Positions 1-6,617 are shown, counted from the stretch's first letter. The stretch: 36,411 nucleotides of DNA from Deltaproteobacteria bacterium (GCA_018433085.1 JAHDRW010000033.1:1-36411); one strand, 5' to 3'. The notes: a model not told the origin generated them from the letters alone. Program-made: numbers and translations.

Positions 1-736
1 CAACAATGGGTAGCTTGACAGCACTCCAAAACCTGATCTGTTCCGCTCTGGTGAGGTTGTCAAATTCAACCATGCAATACCGGAAAGCAAATACGTTATG
101 ATCGCCCCTGAGTGTTTCTCCATCGCCGGATTTCTTCGGCCCAAAGATGCCATTGAGCGGATTGATTATGATATGAGGTCCGGTCATGCCGCCGCCCTGG
201 AAATGCTCTACCCATTCAGATGCCCTTCTGATTGTCTCCCCCAGGATACCGGCCTGGTGACGTTCACCGATCCATACAAGGTCATCGGGCTCAAAGAGTG
301 TTGATAGTAGAAGGCTCGGGGTTTCTTCGGGCAGGCATTTGATTTTGACCGGGGATTCTTCCCAGAGGTCTGCATCATCGGAGATACGGCCCTGGTTTAT
401 AATGCGCTGCCTCGCTGCATTGCCGTTTCTGACAGCCGGTGCGGGTCGTGGTCTCGGGGTGAAGGTGCCGCCCTGGTGATCTGCAAGGGCCTTGTTTATC
501 GCGTCTGTGATTTCACTGTCTCTTACTCGCCGCTGCCCTGCGGGGATCGCCTGCCGGATCTCTTCATGGAGTTCATGGGGATCTTTCCCGGTCATGATGC
601 CCAGGTTTGCAACGCCCAGGAGCGAAGTATGACAACCATTGCCGCCGGGCGCGGGTATGGTTCGCAGTGCCTCGATATATCGTGATTCAATCACGGGCAC
701 CGGCTTATGATGACTGAACGTGTTGAGGTCCAGCAT
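1..736 (-). CDS. Primase-like replication protein of the integrative element, partial
   Basis: The frame is open from an ATG at 736 to the window edge (about 245 codons), so only the N-terminal part is present. It begins MLDLNTFSHHKPVPVIESRY. An early part resembles a PriCT-type helical module (about residues 35-90). The last visible part, with the acidic stretch MVEFDNL and then FWSAVKLPIV, resembles archaeo-eukaryotic primase-like proteins of mobile elements, in which an Asp-containing strand forms part of the active site. It starts 2 nt after the stop of the excisionase gene, so the two are probably co-transcribed. The role in element replication is inferred from family resemblance recalled by eye; the catalytic core lies mostly outside the window. 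Confidence 0.6.
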   Translation of the reverse strand, partial: MLDLNTFSHHKPVPVIESRYIEALRTIPAPGGNGCHTSLLGVANLGIMTGKDPHELHEEIRQAIPAGQRRVRDSEITDAINKALADHQGGTFTPRPRPAPAVRNGNAARQRIINQGRISDDADLWEESPVKIKCLPEETPSLLLSTLFEPDDLVWIGERHQAGILGETIRRASEWVEHFQGGGMTGPHIIINPLNGIFGPKKSGDGETLRGDHNVFAFRYCMVEFDNLTRAEQIRFWSAVKLPIV

Positions 737-738
737 GA

Positions 739-960
739 TTATCTGCTCATCTGATCACGGGTAAGAACCACGTTCTCATTAAGCCACTGCTCGATGTCCT
801 CAACGCGATAGAGCACCTTTTTCCCAAGCTTGTAGTACCGGGGTCCAATCTTGTGAAAGCGCATGTTGGCAAGGGTGCCGGGATTCAGCCCATAGATGTT
901 TTCACAGTCTTTGGGAGTGAGGGTTTTCTTGAATGCCGGCTTATGGTTTGCTGTATTCAT
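739..960 (-). CDS. AlpA/excisionase-type helix-turn-helix protein
   Basis: A 73-residue protein with a MerR-like winged helix-turn-helix (HTH_17 type). The segment around LTPKDCENIYGLNPGTLANM forms the recognition region and KVLYRVEDIEQWLNEN is the typical C-terminal wing and helix. Proteins of this class act as excisionases or regulators for integrative elements, bending attachment-site DNA and controlling integrase or replication genes. The ATG at 960 has a near-perfect Shine-Dalgarno, GGAGGTGAT, 2 nt upstream. That Shine-Dalgarno is one arm of an inverted repeat (see 961-994). The gene is followed 2 nt later by the primase-like gene, forming an operon separate from the integrase operon behind the terminator at 1029-1067. 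Confidence 0.85.
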   Translation of the reverse strand: MNTANHKPAFKKTLTPKDCENIYGLNPGTLANMRFHKIGPRYYKLGKKVLYRVEDIEQWLNENVVLTRDQMSR

Positions 961-994
961 TTATCACCTCCGGTTTATTATCTTGAGGTGATAA
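961..994 (-). promoter_or_regulatory. Inverted repeat containing the excisionase ribosome binding site
   Basis: TTATCACCTC (961-970) and GAGGTGATAA (985-994) are perfect 10-bp inverted repeats separated by 14 nt. On the minus strand the proximal arm is the Shine-Dalgarno of the excisionase gene, so an mRNA hairpin would hide the ribosome binding site. A TATTAT box overlaps the distal arm, so the dyad could instead be a DNA operator at the promoter. Sequence alone does not separate these two readings. Confidence 0.55.
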
Positions 995-1028
995 TAGTGA
1001 ATTATTTCAAACGGTTCACATGGACAAA

Positions 1029-1067
1029 AATAAAGGGACAAGATTTTATTATCTCGCCCCCTTTATT
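1029..1067 (-). terminator. Intrinsic terminator of the integrase operon
   Basis: On the minus strand AATAAAGGG and CCCTTTATT form a perfect 9-bp stem (arms 1059-1067 and 1029-1037). An inner stem CGAGAT/ATCTTG (one G-U) closes an AATAAA loop. The distal arm runs into TTTTTG. It lies about 50 nt after the stop of the hypothetical gene at 1116 and separates that operon from the excisionase. Confidence 0.7.
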
Positions 1068-1115
1068 GAATAATATCTAAGGCTTATTGGTACTTTTTTA
1101 TGTCCTGTCCATTTT

Positions 1116-1709
1116 CTATTTATTGTCCATACGGGTTTCTCCAATTTCCCTGAAACGCTTGGCAAGATTGCTTGATAATTTGAGAATCGGCCTCAGGATC
1201 TCAGCCGCACGTGGTAATGGTCCTATTTCTGCATTATCGATTCTATCCACTATCCTAGGTGCCGCTTTACCATGCGCCTGTCGGTATATCTCCCAAAGAC
1301 GAAAGGCTAATGCTCTTTCTGCTATTTTCCTTGGTCCCGGAGGGCTCCCCTTTGGCCGATTCATGGCCCAATCACTTGCAGGATTAATGAAGGTCATATT
1401 GTCAAGTATCCTCAATTTCTCTATCAGGTCTTCGATGAATGAGAAGGTGTCGTGCTTGCCATATTCTTCTGATACTTGAAGGTGAACGCGCTCAAGCGCC
1501 GATTCACTGTCTTTCAATAATTGCCGCAACTCTCGCGCCTTCTCTCCAATATCCAACAGTCGTTGCCCATCTTCCGGAAAGGGTGTTTTTTCCTTGCTGT
1601 CTTCATATGAATATCTTTTGCATGCCTGCTCAATGGCCGGGATCATGGCTTCCGTGAAGATCTCTGCCAATTCCTTCCTTGCCTTGTCGGGTAATTGAAA
1701 TTCGCTCAT
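1116..1709 (-). CDS. Hypothetical protein co-translated with the integrase
   Basis: A 197-residue, charged, mostly helical protein that I do not recognise. No signal peptide, membrane segment or catalytic motif is visible. The stop codon of the integrase overlaps its ATG (ATGA at 1706-1709), which implies translational coupling. It is the last gene of the integrase operon and is followed by the terminator at 1029-1067. A role in the life of the element (integrase accessory or cargo) is possible, but only its position suggests it. Confidence 0.7.
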   Translation of the reverse strand: MSEFQLPDKARKELAEIFTEAMIPAIEQACKRYSYEDSKEKTPFPEDGQRLLDIGEKARELRQLLKDSESALERVHLQVSEEYGKHDTFSFIEDLIEKLRILDNMTFINPASDWAMNRPKGSPPGPRKIAERALAFRLWEIYRQAHGKAAPRIVDRIDNAEIGPLPRAAEILRPILKLSSNLAKRFREIGETRMDNK

Positions 1710-2854
1710 TGTCCAGCCCCCTCGTTTGATTCACCCTTCTTGCCATTCACCATGGAATGCTCCAGCCTTCCAATTGCCGCCTTCCTGTGGTCCGGTGTAA
1801 GGTGAGAGTAACGCATGGTCATTTGAAGGGTCCGATGCCCCAGGAGTTCGGATATGGTCTGTATCTGTTCACCCTGTAGGGCAAGCCATGACGCGAAGGT
1901 GTGCCGCAAAGAATGGAAGGTAATCTTCTGCCGGGGATCTTTCACCCCCTTATTGAGCCCCAAGGCATCCACAACACGCGGGAATGTCTTTGATACGAAT
2001 TCCATCTTCTTTCCCTTTTCATCGGGGAATATCAGATCATTGGATTTTGCCTCTGTCGGTATTCTGGCCTGAAACATGGCCTTAATCGTATCGGTCATAT
2101 ATGCCTTGCGGGGTTTCTTGTTCTTCGGATCGCTGATATTGACAAGCCCGTTGGCAAGGTCCACGTCATGCACCTTGAGCCCTGCTATCTCACCGAACCG
2201 CATGCCCGTGTGAAGGCTCAGGAGGGCCATATCATGCACCTGTTGAGATTTTGCCCCGAGAGCCTTCAAGAGAGCATTGGCCTCTTCAATAGAGAGAAAG
2301 CGGGTACGCTGGTTTGATATAGTGGGCATTTTCACCTTTTTGACCGGGCTTTCTCCCCGGTACAAGTTCCACATGATAGCCTTATTGTATATCTGCCGTA
2401 TGAGAACGAGGGCATGCTTGACTGTTGCCGGCGCATATTTTTCCTTGAGAAGTTCACTCTTCATCTTCTCCAGGTCGAAGCTTGATATCTGATCCATGCG
2501 GATATCACCGAACCTCTTTTTCAGGTGCTTATCGTAAAGATACCTATCGTCCCGGCCTTCCTTGGCCTTGTTCGTCTTTGCCCATTCAAGGTATTTCTTC
2601 ACGGCATCCTTGAAGAGAGTCTTTGGTTTATCCTTGGGGAGCTCCAGGCCATGACGCATGGACCGGATACGTTCTGCTCGGATCTGTTCGGCAAGCTTGG
2701 CAGAGTATCCCTCGCTGGCCCATCCCGCCTTTTCCCATACCTTCTTTCCATCCCGCTTGTATGAGATATCATAACAAATATCATCTACATGATGTTTGTT
2801 TTTACCGGGCCGCTCATATACCCCAGGATAACGAGTCTTTTCTCTATAAGCCAT
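1706..2854 (-). CDS. int: Tyrosine recombinase (phage/ICE-type integrase)
   Basis: A 382-residue site-specific recombinase that would insert and excise the element at tRNA-Thr. An N-terminal basic, arm-type-binding-like region (1-75) is followed by a SAM-like core-binding domain (about 80-165) and the catalytic domain (about 185-360). All catalytic residues are visible: Arg219 (TGMRFGEI), a Lys in the KNKKPRK beta-hairpin (about 244-250), His314 and Arg317 (HSLRHTF), His340 (LLGH) and nucleophile Tyr349 (MRYSHL). The ATG at 2854 is preceded by GGGGGTGA. The gene lies about 200 bp from the tRNA fragment that marks the element end, as is usual for integrases. It appears intact, so the element could still be mobile. 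Confidence 0.95.
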   Translation of the reverse strand: MAYREKTRYPGVYERPGKNKHHVDDICYDISYKRDGKKVWEKAGWASEGYSAKLAEQIRAERIRSMRHGLELPKDKPKTLFKDAVKKYLEWAKTNKAKEGRDDRYLYDKHLKKRFGDIRMDQISSFDLEKMKSELLKEKYAPATVKHALVLIRQIYNKAIMWNLYRGESPVKKVKMPTISNQRTRFLSIEEANALLKALGAKSQQVHDMALLSLHTGMRFGEIAGLKVHDVDLANGLVNISDPKNKKPRKAYMTDTIKAMFQARIPTEAKSNDLIFPDEKGKKMEFVSKTFPRVVDALGLNKGVKDPRQKITFHSLRHTFASWLALQGEQIQTISELLGHRTLQMTMRYSHLTPDHRKAAIGRLEHSMVNGKKGESNEGAGQ

Positions 2855-2910
2855 GAATCACCCCCGGACCATTTTTTGAAGGCTTTATGATGTTCAGGTG
2901 GTCTTTACGT

Positions 2911-2928
2911 GCTACCCTATAGCTACCC
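2911..2928. repeat. Short direct repeats upstream of the integrase, possible arm-type sites
   Basis: GCTACCC occurs at 2911-2917 and 2922-2928, an 11-bp period close to one helical turn. Arm-type integrase or excisionase binding sites near att cores often have this arrangement. It could also be an operator for int. Confidence 0.35.
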
Positions 2929-2963
2929 AAATTGATAAAAACGGATGAAAATGAGTTATGATA

Positions 2964-2973
2964 AATCAGCAGG
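2964..2973 (+). repeat. Second copy of part of the att core
   Basis: AATCAGCAGG recurs exactly at 3063-3072 inside the tRNA-Thr fragment, 99 bp away in the same orientation, and both copies are followed by a similar CCAG. It may be a pseudo-core or remnant of an earlier insertion, or chance. Confidence 0.3.
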
Positions 2974-3033
2974 CCAGCCATGTAACACTAATAAAATATA
3001 TGGTTATTAAAGTCAAGTGACAATCAGTTAGAT

Positions 3034-3047
3034 ACCCTTAGAAGGGT
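3034..3047. repeat. Small inverted repeat beside the att core
   Basis: ACCCTT and AAGGGT are perfect 6-bp arms around a 2-nt loop, 9 nt from the start of the tRNA-derived sequence. There is no T-tract, so a protein-binding site is more likely than a terminator. Confidence 0.3.
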
Positions 3048-3056
3048 CAATTAACT

Positions 3057-3099
3057 ATTCGTAATCAGCAGGTCCAGGGTTCAAGTCCCTGCGCTGGCT
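3057..3099 (+). other. attachment site: 3' fragment of tRNA-Thr(CGU)
   Basis: The sequence matches the 3' part of a tRNA-Thr. It has the anticodon loop TTCGTAA (3058-3064, anticodon CGT), the 3' side of the anticodon stem (TCAGC) and a variable loop. A complete T arm follows: CAGGG (3075-3079), loop TTCAAGT and CCCTG (3087-3091). The acceptor 3' strand CGCTGGC and discriminator T (3099) complete it. No CCA is encoded. Upstream, the 5' half of a tRNA is absent: there is no D arm and the sequence before the anticodon loop does not pair properly. It is therefore a displaced fragment left by integration, not a functional tRNA. Confidence 0.85.
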
Positions 3100-3407
3100 T
3101 TTGCCCGTTTGTATCTCTGTATGGCCCTGGCTCCGGGTGGAGAGGGCAGGGGGCTCAGGTTTTCCGTGCGATCCTGGTAGCGCATGATGACGTGCAACGC
3201 GCGTTCCACAGCTTCCGCCGCCCTCAGGGCTTCCCAGTGGTTGATGAACGAACCGATGATGTCTCCTGTGCTCCTGAGGCGGAGACGGTGCTTTCCTTCC
3301 AGCTCCACGAACTCGATGTACTCGAAGTCCGTCTCGCCCCTGACGGCGTCTCTGCGTTCCACCGGTTCATCCAGAGATGCTGACTTTCCCCTGATCGTCG
3401 TGTTCAT
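3081..3407 (-). CDS. Small protein, paralogue family A, copy 2
   Basis: A protein of about 108 residues of unknown function. The start ATG at 3407 overlaps the stop of the preceding gene (ATGA), implying translational coupling. Its middle, with HRLRLRSTGDIIGSF and EALRAAEAVERALH, clearly matches HRLYLKETGDCLATF and EAFRTASVVNRALK in the upstream gene, so the two are tandem duplicates. There is no signal peptide or membrane segment. The pattern suggests two short beta strands followed by a helix. The last six codons and the stop lie antisense to the tRNA-Thr 3' fragment, so in the empty site the gene would have converged on and slightly overlapped the tRNA. Function cannot be assigned. Confidence 0.65.
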   Translation of the reverse strand: MNTTIRGKSASLDEPVERRDAVRGETDFEYIEFVELEGKHRLRLRSTGDIIGSFINHWEALRAAEAVERALHVIMRYQDRTENLSPLPSPPGARAIQRYKRAKASAGT

Positions 3408-3664
3408 GAGCTGCAACCCGGAAGGGTGTCCTGTTCGGGGATGTCATTTCTCCAGCTACTCCGCGCCTGTTTCAGCGCACGATTCACCACCGAGGCCGTC
3501 CGGAAGGCCTCCTTCGGATTTCTGAAGGTGGCAAGGCAGTCACCGGTTTCCTTGAGGTACAGCCGGTGATCTCCGCGGAATGATCTGCCCTCGATATGAG
3601 AAAACACCCCGGTTTCCGCCGCAGGGGTATCTTTCTCCGGCAAGGCACTATGACTATATTCCAT
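3404..3664 (-). CDS. Small protein, paralogue family A, copy 1
   Basis: A protein of about 86 residues, paralogous to the gene that follows it: the shared core is (H)RLxL(K/R)xTGDxxxxF, then EAxRxAxxVxRAL. An in-frame GTG at 3706 would add 14 residues (with codons for SFFASHPLYIIS). I prefer the ATG at 3664 because the bases before it are AT-rich and contain TATTAT immediately upstream, which looks like promoter rather than coding sequence. Neither start has a good Shine-Dalgarno. The gene heads a two-gene minus-strand unit beside the integration site. Function unknown. Confidence 0.6.
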   Translation of the reverse strand: MEYSHSALPEKDTPAAETGVFSHIEGRSFRGDHRLYLKETGDCLATFRNPKEAFRTASVVNRALKQARSSWRNDIPEQDTLPGCSS

Positions 3665-3918
3665 AGAAATAATATATAGTGGATGCGAGGCAAAAAACGA
3701 GTGCACAGTCGCCGCGGATATTTGAAGCTGCCGTACCGATGCCTATAATAGATCATCATACAAAAAAACGGAGCTCAATCGTGCTGCCCTGGATTCACAG
3801 AGGCGTCTCGCGGACAGGATGTCCTCTGATCATGCCTGGATGTATCTTCGGATCGTTTCCCCTGACCATTGTGTTTACAGCATGATTCTGCGGCAGTCAT
3901 CAGCAAGGGGGTATGAAA

Positions 3919-4215
3919 ATGATCGAACTTCCCTTCGATGTCAACGAATACGACCCCGCTGTTTCCGAAAAACTGGCGGACTGGAGTCCGGGAGAAAGCC
4001 CGGGCGGGTTTCTCCATGAACAGGAAACCCTGTACAGGACAGAAGACGGGAATTATTTTATCCTCCTGGAAGGGGGCCTTTTCTCCCGGTTTCATGCCTT
4101 CCCGGGTTCGGAGATATGGTACGGCGGTTCCAATATTCAGCCTGTCTCAAGAGACGAGGCATATGGATGGTGCGAACAGACCGGTAACTACGAAGTGGTG
4201 GAGGAGCAGCAGTAG
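3919..4215 (+). CDS. Small protein, paralogue family B, copy 1
   Basis: A protein of about 98 residues. Its core (ETLYRTEDGNYFILLEGGLF, then WYGGSNIQPVS and EAYGWCEQTGNYE) is strongly conserved in the gene at 6095-6409, about 1.9 kb away. This conservation is the main evidence that both are real. There is no signal peptide. The many aromatic residues and the alternating pattern suggest a small beta-rich domain with a C-terminal helix. AGGGGG lies 8 nt before the ATG at 3919; an ATG at 3913 is also in frame but too close to that site. I recall similar short proteins with a YGG...P...EA...W pattern but cannot name a function. Confidence 0.7.
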   Translation: MIELPFDVNEYDPAVSEKLADWSPGESPGGFLHEQETLYRTEDGNYFILLEGGLFSRFHAFPGSEIWYGGSNIQPVSRDEAYGWCEQTGNYEVVEEQQ

Positions 4216-4623
4216 AGCGAATGTCGGAGCGAATCCAGTCCCCGCTGGAGAGCTGCTTTCCCCGGGTCTCTTAAAAGTCCGGCCCGCGGCGTGGCGGATC
4301 TCTTTTGCTCCGGCGGGCCTGTGAACTTTCTTCCCGGACGGTAATTCGCATAGCGGGAGGCGCGTCCTCTCCACAGGGGTGCCGGCGCTTGTGAGAGGCG
4401 CCCAGCGATCGTCTGCGGCGAGGCCGTTGCCGGGACACAGGACGGGAGACCCATCCGGCAATGACAAGGACCCGGATCAAAGGGCGCATGTATACCTCTG
4501 CGACGGCATCGCCCGGGACCATACCCGGTTGATCGACGCAGCCGCCTGCGCCGGCGTTCATCCTGTTCGTACCCGGCAAAGAGACGGATAGCAGCGCATT
4601 ATGCCATCAGCCCATTCTGGGGC
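4216..4623. other. GC-rich stretch without a supported gene
   Basis: About 400 bases of high GC between a family B gene and the convergent RHH gene. Open frames exist on both strands but lack ribosome binding sites, recognisable motifs or a paralogue in the window. I see no RNA gene, strong terminator or repeat here. It may hold decayed sequence. Confidence 0.5.
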
Positions 4624-4800
4624 TCAGGAGCTTTCTTCTTCCCGGGAGGGGCTGATATCGTATTTTCTCAGCAGATCATTGAGGGCTTCTTCTATGACAT
4701 TGTTGGTCTTCTTCCCTTCCTCGATTGCCAAGATTTTGACTTTTTTCATCAGGTCACTATCGAGTCTCATTGTGTACTGAGAGCGTTCATATTTCTTCAT
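4624..4800 (-). CDS. Orphan ribbon-helix-helix (CopG/Arc-like) DNA-binding protein
   Basis: A 58-residue protein. The sequence SQYTMRLDSDLMKKVKILA, then EEGKKTNNVIEEALNDLL, has the RHH pattern: a short beta strand (YTMRLD), helix 1 (SDLMKKVKILAIEEG), a turn with Thr-Asn-Asn, and helix 2 (VIEEALNDLLRKY). Such dimeric proteins bind DNA with the strand and often autoregulate, commonly as antitoxins. The tail DISPSREEESS is disordered and acidic. I find no toxin gene on either side, so it is either a solitary regulator or the remnant of a toxin-antitoxin pair. Upstream repeated boxes at 4815-4834 are likely operators. Base composition around its start is much more AT-rich than the surroundings, which fits horizontal acquisition. 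Confidence 0.8.
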   Translation of the reverse strand: MKKYERSQYTMRLDSDLMKKVKILAIEEGKKTNNVIEEALNDLLRKYDISPSREEESS

Positions 4801-4814
4801 AGTATTACTAGTAG

Positions 4815-4834
4815 ATTAATCACGTTATTAATCA
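4815..4834 (-). promoter_or_regulatory. Tandem operator-like boxes upstream of the RHH gene
   Basis: ATTAATCA occurs at 4815-4822 and 4827-4834 (12-bp spacing), each with a palindromic ATTAAT core, and the palindrome TACTAGTA lies at 4806-4813. Tandem short boxes next to the start of an RHH gene are the usual form of an autoregulatory operator. The boxes start 15 bp before the ATG. Confidence 0.5.
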
Positions 4835-5222
4835 ATGATTCCGATCGTCCTTTGTCTGAGAAAGTCCTTTGAGTTAAAGGGTTATCAATAATACGACAGC
4901 CCCTGCTATCCGGTGCGCCGCATCGATTCTCCGAGGCTCCCCCAGCTTTTCCTGTGGCATTGGAGCGGGTCGGTAAGCCGCTGTGCGAGGGAGATCACGC
5001 CTGCGTGATGCTCGATGAAACACGATACCGTGCAATTTTACAGAACTGGACCTCTTGCACGGATGAGATCGTTTCGTACGGGCATGGCGAAATTATTCAA
5101 TGGCCCTCATCGATGATTTCGGGAAAATCCAGGGGGATTCACCATGAAGGAATAGAGCGGTTCTAAAATATAATCATTTATAACCTCAATAATTTATTTA
5201 TTAAATAGATAATATGGTAATC
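4835..5222. other. Intergenic stretch, doubtful ORF only
   Basis: A plus-strand frame of 70 codons (4954-5166) exists but has no clear ribosome binding site, no recognised motif and no paralogue. I do not call it a gene. From about 5165 the sequence turns sharply AT-rich, leading into the regulatory region of the next transcription unit. Confidence 0.4.
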
Positions 5223-5248
5223 AGGGTATTGAGATGTTCAATACACCT
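5223..5248. promoter_or_regulatory. Dyad, possible operator
   Basis: AGGGTATTGA (5223-5232) pairs with TCAATAC-a-CCT (5238-5248), ten pairs with one bulged base around a GATGT loop. No T-tract follows. It lies just upstream of the promoter-like sequence for the leader ORF, so an operator is the likeliest role. Confidence 0.35.
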
Positions 5249-5260
5249 CGTAATATATTA

Positions 5261-5289
5261 TTTAAACAATGACTTTATACATTTATTAT
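5261..5289 (+). promoter_or_regulatory. Candidate sigma-70 promoter
   Basis: TTTAAA (5261-5266), a 17-bp spacer and TATTAT (5284-5289) sit in an AT-rich stretch 24 bp before the start of a leader ORF that has its own ribosome binding site. The -35 is a weak match. Confidence 0.4.
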
Positions 5290-5312
5290 AGAATTACCGA
5301 AAGAGGGAATAC

Positions 5313-5351
5313 ATGGAAACACTCTATATAACGGAGGAAACAGAACCTTGA
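5313..5351 (+). CDS. 12-residue leader peptide ORF (METLYITEETEP)
   Basis: An ATG at 5313 follows AGAGGG by 5 nt and opens a 12-codon frame ending in TGA at 5349-5351. The stop overlaps the likely TTG start of the next gene (TTGA), and the reading frame also carries that gene's GGAGG Shine-Dalgarno (5333-5337). This arrangement suggests a coupled leader peptide. The peptide has no run of a single amino acid, so classical attenuation by amino-acid starvation is not supported. Confidence 0.4.
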   Translation: METLYITEETEP

Positions 5352-5572
5352 GAGAACTAATGAAAGATTTTTCATGGTGGAAGGATCAGGAAATTGTTCA
5401 CCTGATGTCCAGGGTGGCAAAGGCCGGGAGGCTCGATCACCTCAAGAGAAAAATCGATAGAATCAATGCCGCGGTAGATAACGGTGCAGACATTGACAAG
5501 ATCAATGAGTTTGTCAGGAGCGGCAAGTTCGACGGGCACAATATCGATGAACTGATAGATCAGGCCAAATAA
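5348..5572 (+). CDS. Small helical protein of unknown function
   Basis: A 74-residue charged protein, probably all helical: WWKDQEIVHLMSRVAKAGRL, DHLKRKIDRINAAVDNG, then DIDKINEFVRSGKFDG and a final helix. I do not recognise the family. The start is probably TTG at 5348, 10 nt after GGAGG; an ATG at 5360 is in frame but lies 22 nt from it. It is probably co-transcribed with the gene beginning at 5590, 17 nt after its stop. Confidence 0.6.
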   Translation: MRELMKDFSWWKDQEIVHLMSRVAKAGRLDHLKRKIDRINAAVDNGADIDKINEFVRSGKFDGHNIDELIDQAK

Positions 5573-5589
5573 CGGGAGTGATGAACGCT

Positions 5590-5823
5590 ATGAGAAAGAC
5601 GGTCGGTAAGATGAATCAGGAAGTGCGTTTCAGGGACATATCTGATAACTCTCTGATCGATCTCCAGGAAGAGCTCTACTGGGTTATTTTCCGGGCCCGT
5701 GAAAACGCGAAAAACATCTGCGAGCAAGCAGGGTTCACGCCCGAAGAAGCAGGGTTGCAGTTTCTCCACCCCACGATAGGACCCCGGAAGAACTACACCA
5801 TGATCTGCCTGCGGGTGGAATGA
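5590..5823 (+). CDS. Small protein of unknown function
   Basis: A protein of about 77 residues with a helix-rich centre (NSLIDLQEELYWVIFRARENAKNICEQAGF) and a C-terminal strand-like part (NYTMICLRVE). The start is uncertain: GGGAG (5574-5578) best suits ATG 5590, while 5581 and 5611 are in frame too. It follows the previous gene by 17 nt and is probably its operon partner. No family recognised. Confidence 0.55.
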   Translation: MRKTVGKMNQEVRFRDISDNSLIDLQEELYWVIFRARENAKNICEQAGFTPEEAGLQFLHPTIGPRKNYTMICLRVE

Positions 5824-6094
5824 AGGGCTGATCGCCCTGGGACAGGGGCGCGTTCCCGGCCCTGATTTTTCCCGCCATCCGTGTGCTCCCCCGGTGAGCC
5901 GCAGGCCCCCTGCCTGTACGGGGGCGACGAGAGAGCGCTGTCTGTCCAATACAGCGACAATGCCCCGAACACTTACCGCACGCCGGCACGATCGATCCGG
6001 AGATTTTCCCCACGATTCTCTGAAGGTATGCCGCCGGTATGCTGCCGAGAACACCATTGTTTCTCCAGTCCGAATATGGCAGAACAAATAGTTG

Positions 6095-6409
6095 ATGAAA
6101 GAACCCTTTCTCCCGGAATATGACGAGCACGAGTACAGTCCCTGCACGTCCGAGATGCTTGCGCAGTGGAAACCGGGCGAAGAGCCGGCAATCTTCGTGC
6201 GCGAGGTCGAAACCCTCTACAAGACGGCAAAGGGCAATTACTTCATCCTGTCCGAAGGGGGCCTGTTTTCCCGGTACCACTCATCTCCCGATGCTGAAGC
6301 ATGGTACGGCGGCTCCGCGATACGGCCCCTCACCTGGCAGGAGGCCCTGAGCTGGTGCGAAGAAACCGGAAACCTCGAGACCATCGATGGACACTTTTTC
6401 TTGCCATAA
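6095..6409 (+). CDS. Small protein, paralogue family B, copy 2
   Basis: A 104-residue protein whose core (ETLYKTAKGNYFILSEGGLF, WYGGSAIRPLT, EALSWCEETGNLE) matches the gene at 3919 almost residue for residue. The N-termini also align (EYSP...SEMLAQWKPGEEP against EYDP...SEKLADWSPGESP). The ATG at 6095 is preceded by a TTG and only a weak ribosome binding site. The two copies are separated by unrelated small genes and the RHH gene, so this is a dispersed duplication. Conservation of both reading frames argues for selection. Function unknown. Confidence 0.75.
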   Translation: MKEPFLPEYDEHEYSPCTSEMLAQWKPGEEPAIFVREVETLYKTAKGNYFILSEGGLFSRYHSSPDAEAWYGGSAIRPLTWQEALSWCEETGNLETIDGHFFLP

Positions 6410-6617
6410 GGAAACCCCTGATAGTCTCGCGCCCTGTCTTGACTGAACAGCCCCGGGTATTACTATTGTACGTAAAACAGCTGATGATCTTCAACCGAAC
6501 CCGACACAGCTGCAGCAATCCGGACCGCAGGTCCGGTTGCCCCCGGCGCGGCGTGTCCGCTGCCGGGAGAGCGGGAGTCCTGTTGCCGGGCTCATCATTG
6601 ATGACAGGAGGCGGAAG

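Larger units (their letters stand above)
1..3099. mobile_element. Right end of an integrative element inserted at tRNA-Thr(CGU)
   Basis: Four minus-strand genes (primase-like, AlpA-type excisionase, hypothetical, tyrosine integrase) end at a 3' fragment of a tRNA-Thr gene at 3057-3099. An integrase gene beside a tRNA 3' fragment is the classic boundary of a tRNA-targeted element: insertion rebuilds an intact tRNA at one end and leaves the displaced 3' part at the other. The fragment points rightward, so the intact tRNA and the other boundary should lie left of base 1. The flanking AT-rich stretch 2855-3056 holds short repeats typical of attachment regions. Whether this is a prophage, a satellite or an ICE cannot be decided from this end. 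Confidence 0.85.

Noticed and set aside
3057..3099. A functional tRNA-Thr gene
   Set aside because: Only the 3' part is present; no D arm or acceptor 5' strand precedes it.
4954..5166. 70-codon plus-strand ORF
   Set aside because: No clear ribosome binding site, no paralogue and no recognised motif.
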